Of a DNA stretch of 64,000 bases, positions 54,164 to 62,635 are shown piece by piece. The DNA lies in the NCBI GenBank assembly GCA_031269355.1, contig JAISZG010000034.1, positions 1-64,000 of the forward strand, given 5' to 3'. Position numbers and translations under genes: made by a program. The DNA is from Oscillospiraceae bacterium. Lineage in GTDB: Bacteria > Bacillota > Clostridia > Christensenellales > Aristaeellaceae. Each line of letters begins with the position of its first letter. Position 1 is the stretch's first letter. The notes under the pieces are model-generated. The model ran no database searches. It saw nothing but the letters and a program-made list of their open reading frames with translations, and had not been told where the DNA came from.

Positions 54164-55267
54164 ATGCGAACCGTTAGACGCGCTCTCGGTCCGATACTGC
54201 GCTGGGAAAGCATGCTCGTTGTATTGCTTGCGCTGATATGCATTGTATTCAATCAACGAGACGCCTCGCAGCAGGCGGCCGGGCTGAGCCGCAGGGACGT
54301 GTTTAACTTCGCGTCGATTATACGCGGATTGCGCCCGTATATGCTCTACAGTTTCATGACGCTGGGCATGATGCTGATACTCGCCATGGGCGAGATAGAT
54401 ATTTCCACCGGCGCTTCCGCCGCGCTGTCGCTCGCGACTCTGGGCGTAGTATATCAGGGGCTGACCAACGCGGGAATGCCAAACGTGCCCGCGCTGATAC
54501 TGGGCTTGGCTTGCTGCTTGCTATCGGGCGGTATATGCGGCGCGTTGAACGGTTGGCTTGTAACCCGCTTTAAGGAATTATATTCTATGATAATTACGCT
54601 GGCAATGCAACTGTTCTTCCGAGGCATCGCGTATCTTCTGCTGGGCGGAGGAACGCTTACATTCCGGAACGATCCGGTATTTGATAGTTTAAAGAAGCTA
54701 TATAACACGGTGGCTATAGGCTCGGTCAACGTGCCCGTGATGTTATTCTGGTTCGCTGCGCCTGCTCTTGTGTTCACCGTGTGGATACACGGCACCGTAT
54801 CCGGAAGGCGCATATTCGCTCTTGGCACGAACCGCGCGTGCGCTTATTTCAGCGGAGTACGTACGGACAGCATACAATTCTGGATGTTCGCGCTATGCGG
54901 ACTTATGAGCGCTGTAACCGCGATATTCTTCACAGGAGCTACGTCAAGTTCTATCCGCGCGGACGCGATGGGCGGATATGAGCTGTACGCGATAGCCGCC
55001 GCAGTGCTTGGAGGATTTTCCACATCAGGAGGCAAGGGAAGCGTGCCGGGTGTCGTGCTATCGTTAGTGATATTTGGGGTTATGAAGATTGGCCTGGGCA
55101 CGCTGTACGGGTTTGCCGACAGCATGGTTAATCTTTCCGTGGGTGTAATACTTATTGCGAATACGCTTCTTTTGGGAGTAGGCAGATTCTTTCCTACCGG
55201 ATGGGGACAGGGCGCCCGACGCCTGCGAATAAAACGCGGCGCAGCCTTGCATCCGCAGGGGGAATAG
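54164..55267 (+). CDS. Sugar ABC transporter permease (CUT2), second subunit
   Basis: A 367-residue partner permease (RhaP/RhaQ or LsrD type) with about 9-10 helices; conserved stretches are LAMGEIDISTGASAALS near 75-90, GALNGWLVTRFKELYSMIIT, and FALGTNRACAYFSGVRTDSI. It starts immediately after the stop of the first permease, so the two are coupled. The tail after the last helix is short and basic. Confidence 0.9.
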   Translation: MRTVRRALGPILRWESMLVVLLALICIVFNQRDASQQAAGLSRRDVFNFASIIRGLRPYMLYSFMTLGMMLILAMGEIDISTGASAALSLATLGVVYQGLTNAGMPNVPALILGLACCLLSGGICGALNGWLVTRFKELYSMIITLAMQLFFRGIAYLLLGGGTLTFRNDPVFDSLKKLYNTVAIGSVNVPVMLFWFAAPALVFTVWIHGTVSGRRIFALGTNRACAYFSGVRTDSIQFWMFALCGLMSAVTAIFFTGATSSSIRADAMGGYELYAIAAAVLGGFSTSGGKGSVPGVVLSLVIFGVMKIGLGTLYGFADSMVNLSVGVILIANTLLLGVGRFFPTGWGQGARRLRIKRGAALHPQGE

Positions 55268-55345
55268 CTAGCAGACAGGTATCAACCGTTCGCCGCGCGG
55301 TTCGCCGCGATCGATATGGCAGACAAATATTAAGGAGGAATTCAC

Positions 55346-56386
55346 GTGAAAAAACTGCTCTCGCTGCTATTGGCCGTACTTATGCTCGCCGGGCTTACCG
55401 CCGTTGCGGAAGCGCCCGCCGGAGAAGGGCTGCTTATCGGCGTTGTGTACAAGCAGTCCGGAAATCCCTATTTTCAGGCATCCGTAACCGGTTTTCAGAA
55501 AGCTGCGGATGAACTGGGCTTCACTTTTCTGCACGACGGGCCGGACGACGGTTCGTCAGACGGACAAATTCGAATCATAGAAAACTACATCAGCCAGGGC
55601 GTAGACGCGATCGCCGTTTCCGCCAACGATCCCGAAGCGCTCGTAAGCGTGCTGCAGGAAGCGAAAGCTGCGGGAATCAAGGTAGTCTCGTGGGATGCGG
55701 CCGTGGTTGCGGCTGGGCGCGATCTGGACGTACAGCCTGCCAGCGCGAAATCGATTGGCTTAACACAGCTGGAATCCATAGCGCAATCAATCGGATATGA
55801 GGGGCAATTGGCCATCGTATCAGCGACGGCAACCGCTCCTAACCAGAACCTGTGGATCAGCTTCATTGAGGAAGCGCTCAATAGCGATCCTGCGTATGCG
55901 AACATCGAATATGTTGGAACCGTATATGGCGACGACGAATATACAAAGTCATATGACGAGACTCTCGGCCTGATCAACCTCTATCCGGATCTAAAGGGCA
56001 TCATCACGCCGACGACCGCCGGAGCGCCGGCTGTTGCAAAATGCGTGCTTGACGAAGGCAAGAGCATAAAGGTTACCGGCCTTACGCTGGCTTCTGATAT
56101 GGCTGAATATATCAAAGCCGGAGTATGCGACGCGACGTTCTTGTGGAATCCGATCGAACTCGGTTACGCGGCTTCGTATGCGGCGGTAGCGCTGGTTAAC
56201 GGCGATATCACCGGCGCGGAGGGCGAAACCTATGAAGTGCCGAAACTTGGCGCGCTGACGATCGAAACATCTACCGCCGTAAACGAGGCGGGCGAATTGG
56301 TACCAACCGACGGCACAATCTCATACCTAAACAAGCTCAACGCGTTCACAGTGGATACCGTGGATGAATGGGTGAATATTCTGTAA
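55346..56386 (+). CDS. Sugar ABC transporter substrate-binding protein (RhaS/LsrB-like)
   Basis: A 346-residue periplasmic-binding-type protein with a signal peptide (MKKLLSLLLAVLMLAGLTAV) and a type I two-lobe fold: LLIGVVYKQSGNPYFQASVT starts lobe 1, VDAIAVSANDPEALVSVLQE is the hinge-side helix, and LKGIITPTTAGAPAVAKCV is in lobe 2. Similarity is to rhamnose and autoinducer-2 binding proteins; the ligand is not certain. There is no lipobox cysteine at the cleavage site, unusual for a monoderm. AAGGAGG precedes the ATG. Last gene of the operon. Confidence 0.88.
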   Translation: MKKLLSLLLAVLMLAGLTAVAEAPAGEGLLIGVVYKQSGNPYFQASVTGFQKAADELGFTFLHDGPDDGSSDGQIRIIENYISQGVDAIAVSANDPEALVSVLQEAKAAGIKVVSWDAAVVAAGRDLDVQPASAKSIGLTQLESIAQSIGYEGQLAIVSATATAPNQNLWISFIEEALNSDPAYANIEYVGTVYGDDEYTKSYDETLGLINLYPDLKGIITPTTAGAPAVAKCVLDEGKSIKVTGLTLASDMAEYIKAGVCDATFLWNPIELGYAASYAAVALVNGDITGAEGETYEVPKLGALTIETSTAVNEAGELVPTDGTISYLNKLNAFTVDTVDEWVNIL

Positions 56387-56393
56387 CATATGC

Positions 56394-56446
56394 ATGGCGC
56401 GTCCCCGCTTTGTTCGGGGCGCCGTGGCAAAGTCATCGTCTAAATA
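56394..56446 (-). repeat. Dispersed palindromic repeat after the sugar operon (reverse)
   Basis: CCCCGCTTTGTTCGGGGCGC with an ending TCGTCTAAATAG matching the boundary of the pckA-upstream copy. The first hairpin is truncated. Confidence 0.6.
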
Positions 56447-56460
56447 GAAGCCTTAGATGG

Positions 56461-56502
56461 GGCTGCCGCACTGGATGGACAAACCAGCGCGGCAGCCATT
56501 TT
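56461..56502 (+). terminator. Terminator of the sugar ABC operon
   Basis: GGCTGCCGC pairs perfectly with GCGGCAGCC, with an inner CTGG/CCAG pair, followed by ATTTTC. It stands 75 bases after the binding protein stop. From here to 56792 the sequence is AT-rich and I see no gene. Confidence 0.8.
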
Positions 56503-56792
56503 CATTGGCACGGTATATCAACATTTATAGAAATTCTCATTTAATAAGTATAAGCGTATTCCATAGCATATTGCACCGCTGACAGTTAGTCGCAACAATG
56601 GCTACATCACCCTTTTAAGCTTCTCCCCTATGCGCTAAACAGCATACAGCATCACGCTATTCTTGCTATCATTTCCTCATTATACCATCCCTCGGCTGTC
56701 TCTTCTCCAATTTCTACGATTCTTGGGACATTCTCATTGTTGGCTAATAGATATTATTACTGGAGGTCTAATTTAAGCGATAACGTAATATA

Positions 56793-56821
56793 TTGACAAT
56801 GATCAATGCGAGGCGTATGAT
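56793..56821 (+). promoter_or_regulatory. Promoter of arsR-hgcA-hgcB
   Basis: TTGACA at 56793-56798 and TATGAT at 56816-56821 with a 17-base spacer, a near-consensus promoter. Transcription would start near 56828. Confidence 0.8.
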
Positions 56822-56826
56822 CCACA

Positions 56827-56844
56827 TATCGATATTCTTCGATA
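56827..56844 (+). promoter_or_regulatory. Putative ArsR operator
   Basis: An inverted repeat TATCGA-N6-TCGATA covers the expected transcription start and directly precedes the arsR ribosome binding site. ArsR-family repressors bind such dyads near the promoter; binding here is inferred from position. Confidence 0.45.
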
Positions 56845-56856
56845 GGAGTTGCGTAT

Positions 56857-57174
56857 ATGTACGATTATGCGGCAGATGCTGCGGTATTCAAAGCATTGTC
56901 CGACGAAAACCGGCTGCGGGTGCTTGAGTTGCTGCGCAGCGGCGAAAAATGTGCGTGCGTATTGCTGGACGACCTGCTGGTCGGTCAGCCCACACTCTCG
57001 CATCACATGAAAATTCTCGTGGACAGCGGCATCGTCAACGCGCGAAAAGCGGGTAAATGGACATATTATTCCATCAGTCCTGCTGGCGGCGAGAACGCGG
57101 TTAATCTGCTGGAGCGGATCATAACACTTGCGCATGATTCAAATAACAATGAAAATTTGAGGTGCTGTGTATGA
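56857..57174 (+). CDS. arsR: ArsR/SmtB-family metal-responsive regulator
   Basis: A 105-residue winged-helix repressor. ALSDENRLRVLELLRSGEK leads into C32-A-C34, the position of the alpha3 arsenic/metal site of ArsR, and the recognition helix is VGQPTLSHHMKILVDSGI. A Cys pair near the end (C103-C104) could add metal ligands. It is the first gene of the hgcAB operon, overlapping hgcA by four bases. Arsenic-responsive ArsR control of hgcAB has been reported in other methylators; here control by arsenic or mercury is inferred. GGAG precedes the ATG. Confidence 0.92.
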   Translation: MYDYAADAAVFKALSDENRLRVLELLRSGEKCACVLLDDLLVGQPTLSHHMKILVDSGIVNARKAGKWTYYSISPAGGENAVNLLERIITLAHDSNNNENLRCCV

Positions 57175-58274
57175 GCGATTCCTGCCGCTCCGGTCAATCC
57201 TCCTGCTGCTGCTCCGGAAATTCCTGCTCTGTTGATTCGTCATGCTGCTGCGCGCAAACAGAACCTTGGGTCACAGGTTCCGTCGACACACCGGCAGGTT
57301 CGGTTCCGATTATATCAACGACTCTGACGCGCACCGACATGTTCGGCGCGTGGAAAGTGCGCTGGGGCATCGGTCGGATGAACTACACTATTGATTCGGG
57401 TTTATATGCCGTCGGCGAGCCGAAGGCGGATTCACCCGTCCTTGTCAGCGCAAATTATAAACTGACATTTGATACGCTGCGGAAGGAACTCTCCGGTTTG
57501 GATTGCTGGCTGCTTATCCTTGACACGAAAGGCGTCAACGTTTGGTGCGCGGCCGGCAAGGGCACGTTCGGTACGGATGAGCTTGTGCGACAGATAGAGA
57601 AAACCGGCCTCGGCGCGATTGTGTCGCATAAGCGGCTGATCCTTCCGCAGCTTGGCGCATCTGGTATAGATGGAACCCAAGTGTCTCGACGCACAGGATT
57701 CGCCGTCGCCTTTGGTCCGGTGCGCGCCGGCGATATAAAGCAATACTTAAGCTCTGGTAACAACGCGTCCGAAGAAATGCGAACAGTCAATTTCACGGCG
57801 TGGGATCGATTAAAGCTCACGCCGATAGAGATAGTAACGGCAGCGCGGCAAGCCGTCCCCGCGTTCGCGGCGCTGTTTCTGTTGAATTTGTTTGCCGCGC
57901 GTCCGTTTGAACTTAACACATTCATCATATATTTAGGATCGGCACTGATGGGTACATTCGCAACGCCCCTGCTGCTTCCTTATATACCAGTAAAGATGTT
58001 TGCATTCAAAGGCGGAATACTCGGACTGCTATGGGGATTTGCCGCATCCGCGTTCTTTGGATTCTATTCGCGCGCTGCACTGCTTGCGCTGTTTGGATAT
58101 ATATTGATAAGCATGTCAATATCAGCGTGGTACGCGATGAACTTCACGGGATCATCCACATACACATCGCCTTCCGGCGTAATGAAGGAAATGAAAATAG
58201 CTTTACCGTTCATCAGCGGCGCAGCGGCAGTCGGCGGAGTTCTGTTGGTTCTTTTCCATATATTCGGGTTGTAG
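57171..58274 (+). CDS. hgcA: Mercury methylation corrinoid protein HgcA
   Basis: A 367-residue membrane corrinoid protein that passes a methyl group to Hg(II), forming methylmercury. The diagnostic cap-helix motif NVWCAAGKGTFGT is present, with Cys126 as the expected lower cobalt ligand, surrounded by the family stretches KVRWGIGRMNYTIDSGLYAV, SPVLVSANYKLTFDTLR, ILPQLGASGI and GPVRAGDIKQYL. The C-terminal half (about 230-365) holds four to five transmembrane helices, as expected. The first 30 residues are unusual: eight cysteines in CCC-type clusters (C5, C12-14, C19, C25-27). GAGGTG precedes the ATG, which overlaps arsR. I am confident of the family; activity is not proven by sequence. Confidence 0.95.
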   Translation: MSDSCRSGQSSCCCSGNSCSVDSSCCCAQTEPWVTGSVDTPAGSVPIISTTLTRTDMFGAWKVRWGIGRMNYTIDSGLYAVGEPKADSPVLVSANYKLTFDTLRKELSGLDCWLLILDTKGVNVWCAAGKGTFGTDELVRQIEKTGLGAIVSHKRLILPQLGASGIDGTQVSRRTGFAVAFGPVRAGDIKQYLSSGNNASEEMRTVNFTAWDRLKLTPIEIVTAARQAVPAFAALFLLNLFAARPFELNTFIIYLGSALMGTFATPLLLPYIPVKMFAFKGGILGLLWGFAASAFFGFYSRAALLALFGYILISMSISAWYAMNFTGSSTYTSPSGVMKEMKIALPFISGAAAVGGVLLVLFHIFGL

Positions 58275-58296
58275 TACTTTAATATAAGGAGGGCGC

Positions 58297-58587
58297 ATGG
58301 TTCATCAGTATCTGGAAGATGTCGTTACACTTGAAATGGATGCCAAAAAGTGCGTCGGATGCGGTCGGTGTATCGACGTATGTCCGCACCGAGTGTTAAC
58401 TGTTATGGATGGAAAAGCGAATATTGTTAATAAAAATCGCTGCATTGAATGCGGCGCGTGCGCGCTTAATTGCCCTGTCGGCGCGTTGTCGGTGGACGCG
58501 GGCGTCGGATGCGCGTCAGCGATTGTGAAGAGCTGGTTTACCGGCGGCGAACCGAGCTGCGATTGCGGCGGAGGCGACTGCTGCTGA
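58297..58587 (+). CDS. hgcB: Mercury methylation ferredoxin HgcB
   Basis: A 96-residue protein with two 4Fe-4S motifs, CVGCGRCIDVCP (19-30) and CIECGACALNCP (49-60). It carries the HgcB-specific GVGCASAI motif with Cys72 and a C-terminal Cys pair (Cys95-Cys96), both features that set it apart from ordinary ferredoxins. It is thought to re-reduce the corrinoid of HgcA and may deliver Hg. AAGGAGGG lies a few bases before the ATG, 22 bases after hgcA, so it is in the same operon. Confidence 0.95.
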   Translation: MVHQYLEDVVTLEMDAKKCVGCGRCIDVCPHRVLTVMDGKANIVNKNRCIECGACALNCPVGALSVDAGVGCASAIVKSWFTGGEPSCDCGGGDCC

Positions 58588-58751
58588 TATAACAATTGCC
58601 TTTTATATAAAACCTTGAGTAAAAAAGATATGGAAAAGTGAATACTTAAATATGATGAGAAATTCAAGAAGAATCTCGTGTCGCTTCACCAATATAATTC
58701 TACCTATTACTCATGATAATTAGCTAACGAAAAAACGATCTACGGTCACGC
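58588..58751. other. Intergenic after hgcB
   Basis: AT-rich, no gene or clear signal seen. Confidence 0.3.
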
Positions 58752-58780
58752 AGAGCCGCACAGGTTACCTGCGCGGCTCT
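58752..58780. terminator. Hairpin terminator after hgcB
   Basis: AGAGCCGC pairs with GCGGCTCT, with an inner CAGG/CCTG pair. It is about 165 bases after the hgcB stop and 240 bases from the convergent binding protein gene; no strong U tract. A second hairpin, GAGGAATG with CATTCCTC, is at 58853-58873. No gene seen from 58781 to 59018. Confidence 0.55.
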
Positions 58781-59018
58781 TGATCAGATTGGTTTCAACG
58801 CTTCTTTTTTCGTTGCCCTATTATAAGCGAGTTGTTCTAGCCTCTCACTATCGAGGAATGCGTTACATTCCTCAGTTGAGCAACCAGGCATATCGCTGAA
58901 CAAAACGTGTCTGCGCGATGGAGGCGAGACTCGCCAAATGCGAAACCTGCCGCTCACAGCAATGTATCAGCCATGTATTTGGTTACGACTAACCTAACAT
59001 AGATAACGCATAACCTTT

Positions 59019-60323
59019 TTATTCCCCCGCTATTATTGCGTCCAAGACCATCTGCGCTTCCGCCGCAGCCTGATCCAACGCTACCTGTGCGGGGATGTTT
59101 TCGATCTCGACCTGATCCGCCGCGATCACCAGCGCGTTTAGCAGCACGCCGCCCGTGATGTCAAGCTGCAGCACCGTGCCATGCATGGATTGCTGGATCG
59201 GCACGAGCACTTGCGGGTGCGCTTCAGCGAATGCTTTGAAAGCGGGGATCTCCAGCGTAGATTTGCGCACCGCCACATAGCCCGTGTTCATCGACCAATA
59301 CGCCTGCTGTTCCGGATCGGTGAAGAACTTCATGAACTCATAAGCGCCAGCGAGCGTGTCTGCATCGGTGCCGACAGGCGAACCCAAATGCAGCGCGTCC
59401 GCCATCGGCGCGGAGGGGTTACTGCCCCAACCGGGCTGCTCCATAGCGGCGACGATGGAGAAATCCAGATCCGCCTGATCGCCGGACGATCCGGTATACC
59501 CGCCAGCGACGCTGCGCAGCACATCGTCGATCGTCTGATACCAGTATGCCCAGCCCTGTCCGCCGAAATGGATGCGCATCGTCTGTTCTTCATGCAGCCA
59601 TATCCGGAACTGCTCCCACACTTCCACCCACTCCGGCGTGTTAACAAGGACAGTGCTCATATCGTCGCTGAAGAGCTTGCCACCGTTGCTGAACACAGCG
59701 TCCATCAGGTTGGCGACCCCGTACATCGGTTCCCAACCGTACACCACCGTCTCGCCGTTCTCCTTCACGGTGATGTTCCGCGCCGCTTCGCCCAAATCCT
59801 GCCACGTGCGGATGCTCGCTGGATCAATCCCCGCATGCTCAAACAATTCAATATTGTAGTATAACACTTGTGTGGTTCCATATGCCGGAATAGAGAATTG
59901 AGTGCCGTCGATGAAACATCCGGCATCGAAAAACGTTTCGATGTAATCCGTTCGATCGAAGGAAGGATCGGCATCGATCAGCGGATTCAGATCGGCCAGC
60001 AACCCTTTCGAAGCCAAGCTCAGCCCAGCAATGTTATTGAGCAACACCACATCCGGAGCGTTGCCGCCAGCGATAGCCGCCTGCAATTTCTGATACGTTT
60101 CGTCATAATCCGCTTGAGAGAGGGCGTTTACGTGATACTCGCTTTGGGATTGGTTGAACCGATCCACGATCTCCCTCAATACGTCCACCGCCGTTTTACC
60201 GCCCGCGAACCACAGCTCCACCGATATGGGAGAAGCTTCGGCGCGCGCGAGCATGCCGGGGAAGAGGAGGCTTGTCATGAGTATTAGTGCCAGGAACCGC
60301 TGTAAGTATGTACGCGTTTTCAT
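59019..60323 (-). CDS. Extracellular sugar-binding protein (UgpB/MalE family 1)
   Basis: A 434-residue substrate-binding protein of a CUT1 ABC importer, with a signal peptide ending at LARAEA and no lipobox cysteine. The mature chain begins ISVELWFAGGKTAVDVLREI, typical of family 1 proteins for oligosaccharides or glycerol 3-phosphate, and has VVLLNNIAGLSLASKGLLAD and AGAYEFMKFFTDPEQQAYWS in the expected places. The ligand is unknown. AAGGAAGGG precedes the ATG. It is the last gene of a minus-strand operon after two permeases. Confidence 0.9.
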   Translation of the reverse strand: MKTRTYLQRFLALILMTSLLFPGMLARAEASPISVELWFAGGKTAVDVLREIVDRFNQSQSEYHVNALSQADYDETYQKLQAAIAGGNAPDVVLLNNIAGLSLASKGLLADLNPLIDADPSFDRTDYIETFFDAGCFIDGTQFSIPAYGTTQVLYYNIELFEHAGIDPASIRTWQDLGEAARNITVKENGETVVYGWEPMYGVANLMDAVFSNGGKLFSDDMSTVLVNTPEWVEVWEQFRIWLHEEQTMRIHFGGQGWAYWYQTIDDVLRSVAGGYTGSSGDQADLDFSIVAAMEQPGWGSNPSAPMADALHLGSPVGTDADTLAGAYEFMKFFTDPEQQAYWSMNTGYVAVRKSTLEIPAFKAFAEAHPQVLVPIQQSMHGTVLQLDITGGVLLNALVIAADQVEIENIPAQVALDQAAAEAQMVLDAIIAGE

Positions 60324-60384
60324 CAGAGAACCCTTCCTTTTCGTCCATTTTAAGAGGATTGGATCTAGAGCCGATGGGATATCG

Positions 60385-61230
60385 CTATCCCTTGATCCCC
60401 GCAGTGCTGCTGATGCCCGACAGAAGCCCGTTCTGCGCGAACGCGAACACTAGCAGCAGAGGCATCACCGTCAGCGCGGATCCAGCCATGACCATCGCCC
60501 AATCCGTGCCGTACGCGCCTCCTTCGATGAAGAAATGCCGCAAACCCTGCGAAACCAGGTACCTTTCAGGCGCGTTTGTGATCAGGGAAGGCCACATGTA
60601 GTTGTTGTAGCACGCAATGCTGCTGATCAGCGCAAAGGAGATGAGTGAAGGCTTCGCCAGCGGACAGACGACATAAAGTAATATTTGCAGGTGAGAAGCT
60701 CTATCCAGCTTGGCGGACTCAATCATCGGACGAGGCACCTGCATAAACGCCTGCCTGAGCAGGAATATGCCGAAGATACTCACCAGGTTGGATACGACCA
60801 GCCCCGCAAACGTATCCAGCAAGCGCATCCGTGAAAGCACGACATACGCGGGTATGTACGTCGCGGCACTGGGAATCATGTAGCTGACCAGCACCAACGC
60901 GAACAGCATCCCTCGTCCACGGAACGTCATAATAGCCATGGCATAAGCAAACAGCATGCCGCTGACCAACTGGTAAGCAACGGTAAGCACACTAATGAAT
61001 ACGCTGTTCCACACATAGCGCGGCAGCGGGGAATGCAGTGCCGCTTGCACATAATTCGACCATTGAGGCGCAGCGGGGAAGAAGGCGCTTGTGTCCATCA
61101 ACTCCGCCTTTGTCTTGAGGGAACTGAGGATCATCCATGCGAACGGGAAAACCATTACAACACCGAACAGTGTCAGTACGGCGATACGCGTCCACAGGGA
61201 CAGCCGCCGTCTTTCAAGCGCGGTCGTCAA
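60385..61230 (-). CDS. Sugar ABC transporter permease (UgpE/AraQ type)
   Basis: A 281-residue CUT1 permease with six helices. The cytoplasmic EAA-like loop is near residues 175-200 (ESAKLDRASHLQILLYVVC), and FPFAWMILSSLKTKAEL is the typical N-terminal stretch. It overlaps the other permease by four bases. No ATPase gene is in the operon; such systems often share an MsmK-type ATPase encoded elsewhere. Confidence 0.92.
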   Translation of the reverse strand: MTTALERRRLSLWTRIAVLTLFGVVMVFPFAWMILSSLKTKAELMDTSAFFPAAPQWSNYVQAALHSPLPRYVWNSVFISVLTVAYQLVSGMLFAYAMAIMTFRGRGMLFALVLVSYMIPSAATYIPAYVVLSRMRLLDTFAGLVVSNLVSIFGIFLLRQAFMQVPRPMIESAKLDRASHLQILLYVVCPLAKPSLISFALISSIACYNNYMWPSLITNAPERYLVSQGLRHFFIEGGAYGTDWAMVMAGSALTVMPLLLVFAFAQNGLLSGISSTAGIKG

Positions 61231-62108
61231 TATGTCACCAGCCTTTTTGAGATCTCGTTTTGTGCGCCTGTAAAGGCTACGACGATCACCAGCAGCGCCA
61301 CGGCGGCGGCGGTGGCCTCGCCCATCTTAAACTGCTGAAATCCCAATTGATAGTAAAGGTACAGGAGCGTGCGCGTGCTGCCAGCAGGCCCTCCTTGGGT
61401 GAGGATTTGGATTTGATCATATGCCTGTAAACCGTTGATTGTCGTTACAACTACAAGGAAGAAGGTAGTGGGCGAGACGCCTGACAATGTGATGTGCAGG
61501 AATTGCTGGAAAACGTTTGCACCGTCCAGGCTGGACGCTTCGTACAGGCTTTTGGGCACCTTCTCCAGCGCGGTCAGGTAGAAGATGGACGCATATCCCA
61601 TCGATTTCCACACGGTGACGATGATCACGCAGATCATCGCCGTTTGGGAACTGGCCATCCATTTGGAGCCGGGTAGATGGAACCACCGCAGAATCGCGTT
61701 CGCGATGCCGTGATCCGGATCGAAAATCCACATCCACACCAGCGACACGGCCACGGTCGGCGTAATCCACGGCGAAAATACGAGCGCTTTGTATAACCCG
61801 ACGCCTCGGAACGCATTGAACAGCAACAAACTGAGCAGCAGCCCGCCAACTATCGTGAACGCAGCGCTGCTTACGCACAATGTGAGGGTGTGGTTGAGCG
61901 CACTGGAAAATGCCGACGATTTGAGCAGTGTCACATAATTGCGCAGCCCGACAATGTGATAGGAAGGCGTCATATAGTCCCAATCGGTGAAGCTGATCGC
62001 GATGGTTCGCACAATGGGGTAAACCCAAAAGACGATCAACGGGATCATCGCAGGGGCGATAAACAGTAGGATTTCAACCAAGCCTCGAATTCGCTGACGC
62101 GTTGGCAT
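61227..62108 (-). CDS. Sugar ABC transporter permease (UgpA/AraP type)
   Basis: A 293-residue CUT1 permease with six helices; the EAA loop is seen in KSLYEASSLDGANVFQQFLH. The longer N-terminal frame to 62189 is less likely; the ATG at 62108 has GGAGGGAGGGGG upstream, at a slightly long distance. First gene of the permease-permease-binding protein operon. I found no clear promoter in the 500 bases upstream. Confidence 0.9.
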   Translation of the reverse strand: MPTRQRIRGLVEILLFIAPAMIPLIVFWVYPIVRTIAISFTDWDYMTPSYHIVGLRNYVTLLKSSAFSSALNHTLTLCVSSAAFTIVGGLLLSLLLFNAFRGVGLYKALVFSPWITPTVAVSLVWMWIFDPDHGIANAILRWFHLPGSKWMASSQTAMICVIIVTVWKSMGYASIFYLTALEKVPKSLYEASSLDGANVFQQFLHITLSGVSPTTFFLVVVTTINGLQAYDQIQILTQGGPAGSTRTLLYLYYQLGFQQFKMGEATAAAVALLVIVVAFTGAQNEISKRLVTY

Positions 62109-62540
62109 GATACGGTACCCCCTCCCTCCGACCTGTGTCTCGTTAAGCGATCTAATTGGATAATTCATACGCAAATATATCCTTTGCAAGCCATACTACG
62201 CTCATCTCCGTGCAGGGTTTCAGTGTGAGCAATGTATGGATCGGAGCAGGTGAGCCACTCCCGTTCCGCCGCTAACGAACTTGTGCACAGGACGCATAGG
62301 AACACAGCGGTCTCAAATAGGAATCGGCCAATGGCGATGATCTCTCATTCCGGCATTTTGATCCCAGTGAATAGTGTAACAGACGTTTATAAAACCCATA
62401 TCAATTTTTCGTATAAATCTTGTTAAATTTTATGGTTCTTCGCTAAATCAGGTGGATAGAGCGAATATTATGATGTTTAAATAAATATTTATTTTGATAA
62501 CCAGTAAATAAAGACGCCCAGTTTTGCCGTGCTTTCACAG
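62109..62540. other. Intergenic between divergent operons
   Basis: AT-rich. Carries the regulatory region of the sugar permease operon on the minus strand; no single promoter stands out (TTGATA followed after about 20 bases by TACACT is the nearest). No gene supported. Confidence 0.35.
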
Positions 62541-62569
62541 TTGCAAACTCACGAGATTAGCGTTATCAT
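62541..62569 (+). promoter_or_regulatory. Promoter of the ABC-F gene
   Basis: TTGCAA at 62541-62546 and TATCAT at 62564-62569 with a 17-base spacer, 66 bases before the TTG start. Confidence 0.5.
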
Positions 62570-62635
62570 AAACATGCTGTTCTAAATTTGCGGCGCATAC
62601 AATAGCACATAACGATTTTATCTGGAGGAAAGTTA

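Noticed and set aside
56857-58587. hgcA/hgcB as acetyl-CoA pathway corrinoid protein and ordinary ferredoxin
   Set aside because: The NVWCAAGK motif with a C-terminal membrane domain, and the GVGCA plus terminal Cys pair in the ferredoxin, are specific to HgcA and HgcB; no other Wood-Ljungdahl genes are adjacent.
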